Source of the DNA: a virus
IMG/VR virus record: IMGVR_UViG_3300025889_000226
Span: 1-43,688 of that record
Strand: one strand, 5' to 3'
Length of the DNA stretch: 43,688 nucleotides
The notes under the pieces were generated by a model. The model ran no database searches. It was given only the letters and a program-made list of their open reading frames with translations, and was not told where the DNA came from. Below are positions 27,454-35,037 of this stretch, piece by piece. Position 1 is the stretch's first letter, and each line of letters begins with the position of its first letter. A program made the translations under genes and the position numbers.

Positions 27454-28029
27454 TTTTTTCATCTCCTTGTTTTTGTCTTCTTTTAGGATTTTGAATGTTG
27501 CCTCAGGGTTTATTCCTTTTTCACAGATAGTGATTTCGTGTAATTCGAGTTTGCTGATTTCTTGATAATTACCATGGGAGTTGTCGTGCTTTCGTACTCT
27601 TTTGAATGCTTGACCTCCAATGCTGAATCCCGTTAAGTTCCCCTTCCTGACTTCGGCTGCCACTTCTCGTGCCTTTTCGATGTCATTTCTAAGTTGAACT
27701 ACGACGAACATTCCAGCGTCATCAACTTCGCTCTTCCATAACCTCCCTTCACTGTCTGTATATTGTGGAATGACTTCTCCTACCTGAATGTTAGAATGAG
27801 CGAGTTGCACATTTCTATACTTCGGGTCAGCCATGTACTTCTTGAAAGCGTCTTTCAAGGCTGAACGAGTTATCAAATCCCCCTGTTTGTCGACCAACTC
27901 AACACTGGCATAACCTGCGACCACAAGGTCATTGCTCCCTTTGAGGAGCGAGAGGTTATCTTGTCGAGTTCGGAGCAACACACTAACCAGTCCTTGTCTT
28001 GTTCTCCTACATAAATAAAGCGGAATCAA
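26617..28029 (-). CDS. Prohead maturation protease fused to scaffold
   Basis: 470 aa if begun at TTG 28029, whose bases overlap the stop of the 1799-aa gene (TTGA). A GTG at 27981 with AAGGA upstream is an alternative start. Protease domain about residues 33-185: GYASVELVDKQGDLI, His78 in LAHS, Ser136 in LTGFSIGGQ, and Glu162/165 near LELHEITICEKG, matching the HK97-type (U35) serine protease pattern. Residues 186-300 are Lys/Glu/Asp-rich and coiled, and 300-470 are helical scaffold-like. The C-terminus has MSWEEVHQLA (454-463), shared with the small gene at 34302-34631. The protease cleaves scaffold and capsid during maturation. It directly precedes the capsid gene. Confidence 0.88.
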   Translation of the reverse strand: MIPLYLCRRTRQGLVSVLLRTRQDNLSLLKGSNDLVVAGYASVELVDKQGDLITRSALKDAFKKYMADPKYRNVQLAHSNIQVGEVIPQYTDSEGRLWKSEVDDAGMFVVVQLRNDIEKAREVAAEVRKGNLTGFSIGGQAFKRVRKHDNSHGNYQEISKLELHEITICEKGINPEATFKILKEDKNKEMKKMSDDVMEQMNSVLERLEGRLDSMEKGEIPEQLKNTKKDDKKDEEKDMPEKAYKADDEKKDEEKDDSKKSEYSDVISAEYLDWMENTLKSAGVDTDGARAHFDGISKANLGSTPEELSDYDTRFAGQVKGRAQEGGSPSTNALSRAGLSRGGEVSKSDFVTSVDPTQYESAYEVFKAAKQEEELRKAMESNFEARYAQESAEAVAKAEAQAFDARKPLDEIMKSINALSERIDNIGTVGESTTIAKSVSPAIEVPTTQDLANMSWEEVHQLAGGLFREE

Positions 28030-31000
28030 TCTTTTTCCGATTCTGCTTCATAAGCAGATGACTGCTCCTCATTTTTTCGATTCAATCTTTTGCTACGAGC
28101 AACCGGGTATTCTTCCTCCGGGTCCTCGGTTGGTCTGTCAATCATATCCCAATCAGGTAATGATTGCTCAGATGTAAGTGAAGTAGGTCCACGAGGTGAT
28201 TCTATTTGTGACCCTACATCTATTCCTAAGCCACGAACACCAGCACCACCTGTCATTTTTTCTTTTTCAACACGGTCAACAAGATTAGCGATTCTCATAA
28301 TGGTTTTAGCCATGTCCTCTATGTTTTTTGGTTTGAGAACATTGGCTTCATCATCAGCATCAATGATACCTGCCGACTCATCTTCTGACTCTTTTCTATG
28401 TTTAGGGTCGGACATACTACGGGATTCTTCCATTTTTTCAGGCTTTATTCCCTTTAACATTAGTGAGGCAGCCGTATTCCATAATGGCTTTACACTTTCA
28501 GCCAACAATACTGGATAGTCACTACCTTGAAGTTCACCAAGACTGGAACGAGGAGAGTGTGCCCAAGTACCATGGAAATTACTGTCCATTTTGTAAATCA
28601 CAGTATCAACCTCAGGGAAAGTAAGTACAAGTTTATCATCATCAATATCAACTGAGAAGTGAACAGGGAGAACTGGATGAGACTTCGTTAACAAGGAAAG
28701 TGTTTCTAAAGATGCAGGTGCATCATCGCTTTCACCAATTACTTTAGATGTAGCAACATCATAAATTGTCTTTTCACCACGCTTTTTAGATTTAACACCT
28801 GATACAGATACATTAACTATGTCGCCTTCACTAAACGGCTTAGGACTTGTCACTGTACCTACATCGAGATAAGATTCACCTTCGTATTCAACTCCACGAT
28901 TACCAAGTCCTTCTGCATCGAGAGGACCTGCACCGAGGCGATAAGTGAAAGGACCCTTACCACGAATGTCGAGAATAATTAGACTGACTTTCTTATCAGG
29001 GCGAAGTAAGAACCACTTAGGGTGCCTTCTTTCACCACGCATGTAAGTCGAAGTAGCGTCACGGAGTAAAATACGATTACCGGATTCTCGTAAACTTTCT
29101 ATGATAGCAGGGAGTCCTTCGTCGTCAGTTAAGCGAAGATTGTGAGGTCCGGGTATAATGATATGTTCATGACTGTCGAATTGACCACGAAGAACTTTCA
29201 AACGCTCACGAACATTCATGTCTGCTATATTAGAATCATCGTACTCAAGAATATCTACAATATGAATTTCCTTACCGCTTCGCACTCCATCCAACATCCA
29301 ATTTTTATCGCTCAGTGCTTTTAGTTGTGATTTATCTTCTGAGGATAGGGCGACTTCACCGTTTACATCATAAGCACTAATACGACTTCCTTTACGCCGA
29401 ATAATAAATCGCTCACCCTCAGGAAGTAATGATGCAGCCCATTCGCCACTAAAGCCACGAAGAGCATCGAAATCTTTCAAAGAAAATATGCGGTGCATCG
29501 GTAAGACTGGGAGTGGTTTTTCACCATCATTTTTGATAAGCACATCAGGGTCCATTAACGCTACCAATGATTTACCAATGTCAACTGGCATGTCACTTTC
29601 AGCACGACCACCTTGTACGATGTTCGGTTGAATTGCATTTGGTACACTTGGGAATTGACCGGGTTGAGCAAGAACCTGTTCAACCGTATCTTCCCCATGG
29701 ATAGCATTGAGTAAAGGAAGTTGAATTGAATGGAGGTATTGCTCATTTGGCATCTTTGTACCACCTATGAAATTTTGTCCATCCCACTCTACACCAACTG
29801 TAGGTTGCATACGATACCCATGTTCCATTCCTCCACTGGTATAGTAGTCACCGATGTTTGCTCCTTTAAGAGAGGTAGCAGGATGAATCTCACGACCACC
29901 TTGACGATTTAATACAGTTTGAGTAGTATTTTTATCAACTTTATTCGCAGCAAAATGCTTTGCGTCAATGGCAGATGGGTTGACTGCGATGACATCATGA
30001 ATAAGAGACTTCACACCCTCTTTGAGTTGACTTCCTCTTGGGTCTTTCACAGGACCCATTGAATGATGAGTTAAACCATATTTAGCAGCCTCTTCTTCAT
30101 ACCCACGACTAAACAAACGAGGTATGACTCCTAACTTTCCAGTGTAAGATGTCTTTACCCAATCATTCAAACCTTTAGTGCTTTTACCTGTACCTTCTTT
30201 TCGCCCAGTTGCTGCTTTTTGACGCTCAGCCTCACGATAGCGTTGTACGATTGGCTCGTTGTCATAGACTTCATCAAATTTATCAATATGATTAATGTGT
30301 TTGTCATGTTCTAAAGAAATGTCTTGACCACGAGGATGAAACTGCATTCCAGTTCCAAGTAAACTTCCATGTGTCATAGCACGAAGTCCACCTGTTTGTG
30401 GTGCTGAATTGAGGAGTTTTTCAGCAAGATTGTAATGTTGCTTGTAAAGAGGGTCACTTTCATCAAAGTCAAAACCAAGAGCACTCATTACATCTTCAAC
30501 AGACATTTCACGAGTAATATCTACACCGTGTTCTATGACACTTGACATCATATTACGATGTGGTATGATAGTTTCTCCTGTCACTTTTGATGCAAGACTA
30601 CTTGCTGACTCACGCTCTTCTTCATCAAGACCGGGTCCGTAAGTTGTCAATTGATGAGCGTCATGAGGTACACGCATTAACATTCTATTAGCGTCATAGA
30701 ATAATCTACTGGTGTTAGAAAGAAACTTCAACTTATCCGAAGAATCGAAGGCACTGGGGTCTGCTTTTTCCATTATAGGTTTTAATTTCTTAGCCATAGA
30801 TAGAATAGCCTGTAGGTCAGTTGCCATTTTTTCGTCAAATTGTTGATGATGATAATTAAAAGCCCTACCGCTTTTTTCTTTCATTCCTTCTGCCTCTTCA
30901 AGATGACGAAGATTAGTTTTAGCATCTTGTAAGCGTGACATCAAATCCTCAGGCATATTTTTTTCATCACCAGCATACATAGAAATCATATCTTCAAGTT

Positions 31001-33425
31001 GCTCTACTTGATGTTGAGCGTATTCAACATCTTCTTGATATTCAACACTTGAACGAACTGGCATCTCCTCTACACTTTTTCCTGTTAACCCATGGAAATT
31101 TGAAAACACCTGAGGGTTTTTAGGGTCGTGACTTCGAGCCTGTTCAAATTTAGGTAATTTCATTTTATCATGAGTGAGCATAATGAAATCAGCAGGGTCA
31201 TGAGGAGGATGTAAGCGACCAAGGCGAGTAGTCACATTATGCGTTAATTTAGCATTATCAGCCCATCGAGTTTCACCACCCGCTTCACCAGCAGCCATAA
31301 TTGGGTTATGAGAAGATGTAGGGTGTCTTTCAAGTCGATGGTCATAACCTTTTTTTCCTATCAAATCATAACGCTCGTCAGGACTACGATGTCCTAATTC
31401 GTTAGCAACACCGGGGTCTAATGAAGAGTGACCTGTAAACATAGTTTGCTTTGTATTTCTACTTTGAAAACGAGTTTTTCTACCGTACTTTTGATTTGTA
31501 GAAGCATCCCATAAAGATTGAGCATCTGAATGCGTGTCACCTTTTGAGTCAGCGAATCCACGAATAACGGGAACATACCTTGAAAACAATCCCATGTTTT
31601 TCCTATTTGGCATAATCATTCCATCTTTTGTGATGTTGCCTATTAAACTTTCACCGTTTTCATCCTTAGGCATCCAATCATGAAGCATTTCTAAATGAGC
31701 AAGACTATCACGACCTGCACCACCTCGAATGTAGGGCAAATGGAATATTGCACCATTACCTATAGGACCATGTTGAGTTCTCATCCATAAATCACTTTCA
31801 TCCTCAGGAATAGCGTCGTCACGAGGTCCATTAAATCCTGAATAAGAATGTGAGTCAACATTTCTAACCTTTTTATGTAATAGAATATCAGCGAATGCCT
31901 CACCCTTACCTTGCTCAAGTTTCTTTAGGTCGGCAAGCGATAATGGAGATTCACTTTCTTTAAAATGACCTTTACCAGTAAACGAATACTCGCCGTCTTT
32001 GTCACGCTTTACACCTAATAAATGATGTAATGCTGCCTCATTAATTCCCGGTTTTACTCCAGTTTCAGCCTCTTTCATTCCAGCAAGTGGCTCTTTACCT
32101 GCAAGTATTGTTTTAGCAGTAGCGTATCTTGAAAGTCCATTTAGATGAGTTAGAGGCTCTCCTCCTTCTTCGTTGTGTTTTTCATTTAACGCATTTATGA
32201 TAGCCTGTGCCATAGTACCGTGTTCTTCATGAGGAGTTTCATGAAGAGCGGTATGAAGCACTTCATAAGAGTGGTCGCTTAAATCTCGAATATCATCTAA
32301 TCCCTCAATATGCTTACGCTGGTTTTGAGATGTGTGAATTTGACCTCGCATTTTGTGGAAAAACTCAGGAGTGAAACGATGGGCTATGTTTCTTTTAATT
32401 CGACCGACTGACATTTTTTTACCATTGTCCAATGTAATTTTCTGCACTTCGTCTCCACCTAAAAGTGAACCTTTACTCATAAGATGTTCAACTACTTTGT
32501 TTCTATTTTTAGGTGAAAGCCATTCAAGACCTAAATTGTAGCCTCCCCATCCTAAAGAAGTGCGAAGTCCCTCGTCATCTTCATCCTTATTCATCCAACC
32601 TTGGATAGCGTCATCCATATGGGCTTGTGCTATAGCAAAATCCTGCTCCTCAGGAGTAGCGTGTTCCTTCGTTAAAGCAGTGACTGTTTCAGGATTTTCT
32701 TGTTTCCAATTTTCAAGATTATCGAGATAAAGGTCATGAAGATGTGAATCATGAAGAGGTCCAGCAAAGGGATGAATCACTTCATTAGTATCAGTATCTG
32801 TGTGACCTGTAATGTATTTGTTGCCCTTCTTTTGATGATGAGACTCTTGTAATGACTCATGCTGTTTTACCTGCTCAGCCAACGAGCGTGCTCCGGGTTT
32901 AGCGGGTAAGTAGAAATCTCGTAGTGTCTCAATGTAGGCTGGTAGACCACTAACTACATTTTGATGTAAGAGAGGGTGATGTATGTCTTGGAAGGGATGG
33001 TCGTTTGGATAAAGAGAGTGTTCAGAATAATTCGCTTGAGGAAATAGAGATACAAAGTCGTGAACACTCGCTTCACCAAATCTTCCAGTCCAATGATGAC
33101 TTGGTATAATATCGGGAAGTCGACCAGTGGAATAGTAAGACTGTCGCTCTTTTCTTTCACGACCACGCTCTTCCATACCGCTACGCTCTTGTGCCCGTGC
33201 CTCTTTTCTTCTTCTACGCCTTTCAGCGATAGACAATTCTTCTTTAGCGACAATGTCACAAATAAAATCATCAGGACCTTTTCTTACTTCATATCCGTGT
33301 TGATACAAATTTTCACTGGCTAAGATGAAATTAGCAGCAGAATTTTCATAATCAAGTTCATCGAGAATTGATTTCAAAAGTTCTGAGCGTGCTCGTAGAT
33401 ACCAATCTGTAGCATCTTCTCGCAC
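28026..33425 (-). CDS. 1799-aa protein with degenerate DNA-ligase-like region
   Basis: Starts at GTG 33425 with GGTGGTGA upstream. Residues 1-110 are helical and very Arg/Glu-rich (AERRRRRKEARAQE). Residues 110-800 are His/Asn/Gly-rich with no family I recognise. About 830-960 is coiled-coil-like (VEQLEDMISMY). Residues about 1310-1580 resemble an ATP-dependent DNA ligase: GFSGEWAAS in place of motif I KxDG, WMLDG then IVDIL, TSTYMRGERRHPKW, then an OB-fold-like stretch. The motif I Lys, the motif III Glu and the motif V Lys appear missing, so it may be a pseudoenzyme. The C-terminal 200 residues are charged and probably disordered. Its place between portal-proximal genes and the protease suggests a virion or assembly protein, perhaps ejected. 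The ligase link is a visual match only. Confidence 0.8.
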   Translation of the reverse strand: MREDATDWYLRARSELLKSILDELDYENSAANFILASENLYQHGYEVRKGPDDFICDIVAKEELSIAERRRRRKEARAQERSGMEERGRERKERQSYYSTGRLPDIIPSHHWTGRFGEASVHDFVSLFPQANYSEHSLYPNDHPFQDIHHPLLHQNVVSGLPAYIETLRDFYLPAKPGARSLAEQVKQHESLQESHHQKKGNKYITGHTDTDTNEVIHPFAGPLHDSHLHDLYLDNLENWKQENPETVTALTKEHATPEEQDFAIAQAHMDDAIQGWMNKDEDDEGLRTSLGWGGYNLGLEWLSPKNRNKVVEHLMSKGSLLGGDEVQKITLDNGKKMSVGRIKRNIAHRFTPEFFHKMRGQIHTSQNQRKHIEGLDDIRDLSDHSYEVLHTALHETPHEEHGTMAQAIINALNEKHNEEGGEPLTHLNGLSRYATAKTILAGKEPLAGMKEAETGVKPGINEAALHHLLGVKRDKDGEYSFTGKGHFKESESPLSLADLKKLEQGKGEAFADILLHKKVRNVDSHSYSGFNGPRDDAIPEDESDLWMRTQHGPIGNGAIFHLPYIRGGAGRDSLAHLEMLHDWMPKDENGESLIGNITKDGMIMPNRKNMGLFSRYVPVIRGFADSKGDTHSDAQSLWDASTNQKYGRKTRFQSRNTKQTMFTGHSSLDPGVANELGHRSPDERYDLIGKKGYDHRLERHPTSSHNPIMAAGEAGGETRWADNAKLTHNVTTRLGRLHPPHDPADFIMLTHDKMKLPKFEQARSHDPKNPQVFSNFHGLTGKSVEEMPVRSSVEYQEDVEYAQHQVEQLEDMISMYAGDEKNMPEDLMSRLQDAKTNLRHLEEAEGMKEKSGRAFNYHHQQFDEKMATDLQAILSMAKKLKPIMEKADPSAFDSSDKLKFLSNTSRLFYDANRMLMRVPHDAHQLTTYGPGLDEEERESASSLASKVTGETIIPHRNMMSSVIEHGVDITREMSVEDVMSALGFDFDESDPLYKQHYNLAEKLLNSAPQTGGLRAMTHGSLLGTGMQFHPRGQDISLEHDKHINHIDKFDEVYDNEPIVQRYREAERQKAATGRKEGTGKSTKGLNDWVKTSYTGKLGVIPRLFSRGYEEEAAKYGLTHHSMGPVKDPRGSQLKEGVKSLIHDVIAVNPSAIDAKHFAANKVDKNTTQTVLNRQGGREIHPATSLKGANIGDYYTSGGMEHGYRMQPTVGVEWDGQNFIGGTKMPNEQYLHSIQLPLLNAIHGEDTVEQVLAQPGQFPSVPNAIQPNIVQGGRAESDMPVDIGKSLVALMDPDVLIKNDGEKPLPVLPMHRIFSLKDFDALRGFSGEWAASLLPEGERFIIRRKGSRISAYDVNGEVALSSEDKSQLKALSDKNWMLDGVRSGKEIHIVDILEYDDSNIADMNVRERLKVLRGQFDSHEHIIIPGPHNLRLTDDEGLPAIIESLRESGNRILLRDATSTYMRGERRHPKWFLLRPDKKVSLIILDIRGKGPFTYRLGAGPLDAEGLGNRGVEYEGESYLDVGTVTSPKPFSEGDIVNVSVSGVKSKKRGEKTIYDVATSKVIGESDDAPASLETLSLLTKSHPVLPVHFSVDIDDDKLVLTFPEVDTVIYKMDSNFHGTWAHSPRSSLGELQGSDYPVLLAESVKPLWNTAASLMLKGIKPEKMEESRSMSDPKHRKESEDESAGIIDADDEANVLKPKNIEDMAKTIMRIANLVDRVEKEKMTGGAGVRGLGIDVGSQIESPRGPTSLTSEQSLPDWDMIDRPTEDPEEEYPVARSKRLNRKNEEQSSAYEAESEKD

Positions 33426-33438
33426 ATTCTCACCACCA

Positions 33439-34305
33439 TCAGTAGCGAGTTCGCATGTATTCTGATGGGTCGTAGCGGTCCTCGTCTATTCGTTCACCGG
33501 CTTCCATTGTACCTTCAAGACCGGGGCAATCATCACCAAATCCGAATCGACATCCTGTAAATTGATTACCACCGCATTGTCGGCAAACTGCTTTAGCAAC
33601 TGCATCTTTTGCTTTAGCAACTGCTTCTTGTGCTTTCGTTAAATTACCATCAAGGACTTGTCGAGGAACTCCATCACCGTCATGAGGATTCATTTGAGGA
33701 GAAAGGCTCTCAATGTTTACTGATTCTGAGGTAGCACCTTTGTTAGTGACATCCGTACCTGTGTATAGATGTTGATTTGTGCTGTAGTAAGCATTGCGGG
33801 TTTGTCCACCACTTTCAGCAGCGAACATAATGTTTTGAGGCTCGGAATTAAAAGTAGTAATAAAGTTAGGCTGTGAACCCATTTCTGAGGATTTTTGCAT
33901 TTTCATACATCCTGCTTTACACATACCCATTTTATTCATTTTATCACCACACTTAGGACAGGATTTACATTCACAAGGTTCCTTTCCACAATCACATTTT
34001 GCTGCTTTTTGAGTTTCATCGTCAGATAAAGGGAACTCTCCAGTTTCACGCATACCCGGTCTGTTAGTCGCTATTTCTTGCATTTTACCACGCTTTGAAG
34101 TCCGTGGTGTACCTGCACTTAATGGATATGTATCGTTTGCTTTTTTCTTAGCATCGTTATCACCTTTTCCATCAGCAGCGAAATGAGGTACCTTCTTACC
34201 TTCATGTTCAACCATTTCTAATTGTTCAGCCTTTTCGAGAAGGCGTTGTGCTTTGTTTAGTAATTCTTGGGCTTCACGGCTACTTGTTGATGGGATAGGT
34301 TTCAT
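33439..34305 (-). CDS. Cysteine-rich zinc-binding head-module protein
   Basis: 288 aa from ATG 34305, which overlaps the previous stop (ATGA) and follows GAGGTGA; an in-frame ATG at 34359 lies inside the previous gene and is less likely. Residues about 10-35 form an amphipathic helix (REAQELLNKAQRLLEKAEQL). A first Cys cluster at 104-133 (CDCGKEPCECKSCPKC, then C and C) has eight cysteines. A second at 241-260 (CRQCGGNQFTGC, then DDC) has four. Between them is a Ser/Asn/Thr-rich region and a KAQEAVAKAKDAVAKA helix. It likely binds two or three zinc ions. Function unknown; location is with portal and head genes. Confidence 0.7.
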   Translation of the reverse strand: MKPIPSTSSREAQELLNKAQRLLEKAEQLEMVEHEGKKVPHFAADGKGDNDAKKKANDTYPLSAGTPRTSKRGKMQEIATNRPGMRETGEFPLSDDETQKAAKCDCGKEPCECKSCPKCGDKMNKMGMCKAGCMKMQKSSEMGSQPNFITTFNSEPQNIMFAAESGGQTRNAYYSTNQHLYTGTDVTNKGATSESVNIESLSPQMNPHDGDGVPRQVLDGNLTKAQEAVAKAKDAVAKAVCRQCGGNQFTGCRFGFGDDCPGLEGTMEAGERIDEDRYDPSEYMRTRY

Positions 34306-34631
34306 GCTGTCACCTCGGTGCTTTTTGCTTGTTCTGCCATTTCGTGTATTTCTTCCCATGACATTTGGTGAATTTCAGTATTAGAAAAATCGCTGTGTCC
34401 TTTGATGATTGCGTCGTCGGCAGCACGGAATGCGTCTACTTCGACATCCTCACTTAATGGAGTCATTGAAGATACATATCCTGCTTTGCGGAGAAGAGAA
34501 GTAGGGTCCCTAATGGCTTTACGAAGTAAAGCGTTTTCATGCTTGAGTGATTGAAGGTCGCTGTCCATACTTTCCATTTTGGAAATTAGAGTATTCATTA
34601 ACCGCTCCGTTGGAGATACTTCATCACTCAT
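34302..34631 (-). CDS. Small coiled-coil protein resembling a mini-scaffold
   Basis: 109 aa; ATG 34631 follows GAGGCGA. N-terminal coiled coil (MSDEV, then MNTLISKMESMDSDLQSL) resembles the start of the nested scaffold (MSDDV, MNSVLERLEGRLDSME). The C-terminus MSWEEIHEMA (90-99) matches the scaffold end MSWEEVHQLA. The middle is short and acidic. It looks like a shortened paralogue of the scaffold; it might bind the capsid or portal through the shared tail. This role is inferred from the shared ends. Confidence 0.7.
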   Translation of the reverse strand: MSDEVSPTERLMNTLISKMESMDSDLQSLKHENALLRKAIRDPTSLLRKAGYVSSMTPLSEDVEVDAFRAADDAIIKGHSDFSNTEIHQMSWEEIHEMAEQAKSTEVTA

Positions 34632-34640
34632 AAAATCGCC

Positions 34641-34994
34641 TCATGAATCAGGGACAAATCGACCAAAAGTTCCACGGTGAACTTGCATACCCCTGTGAGT
34701 TCGTGCTGGAATTACTGTGCCGGGAAGAACTGCATCACGCTGAGCACTGTCAAATTTTTGACCACTGGCGTTCATTTTATTCAACAAAGGATTAGGTGAA
34801 TCAAAATCAATAACCTCTCTTTGACTCTTTACAATAGCAGTGTGAATGTCCTCAGACAAGTACCCTGCGAACTTGATAACTTCATTGATGTGACTTTGAG
34901 CCTCATTCGCATTTCCATCCTCTAAGGCTTTAGCGAAAGCCTCACTGTGAACTGCCATTTTTCTTGCCATTGGGTGCATTTTCAATAAATCCAT
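34641..34994 (-). CDS. Small helical head-module protein, unknown
   Basis: 117 aa; ATG 34994 follows GAGGCGA, 43 bases after the portal stop. Residues 1-60 are helical (MARKMAVHSEAFAKALEDGN; INEVIKFAGYLSEDIH). The C-terminal 45 residues are Arg/Gly/His-rich and extended (PARTHRGMQVHRGTFGRF), possibly RNA- or DNA-contacting or a portal-binding tail. No metal motif and no known family. Same transcription unit as portal and mini-scaffold. Confidence 0.6.
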   Translation of the reverse strand: MDLLKMHPMARKMAVHSEAFAKALEDGNANEAQSHINEVIKFAGYLSEDIHTAIVKSQREVIDFDSPNPLLNKMNASGQKFDSAQRDAVLPGTVIPARTHRGMQVHRGTFGRFVPDS

Positions 34995-35037
34995 ATGCTC
35001 GCCTCGGTTAGTCGTAGTAATGTCGCCTTAAAAGATA

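Noticed and set aside
27137-27565. Plus-strand frame of 142 aa, Ser/Phe-rich
   Set aside because: Mirror of the Lys/Glu/Asp-rich scaffold linker on the minus strand.
34306-34359. Longer start for the Cys-rich protein
   Set aside because: Would run 58 bases into the previous gene; the ATG at 34305 has a GAGGTGA site and the ATGA overlap used across this genome.
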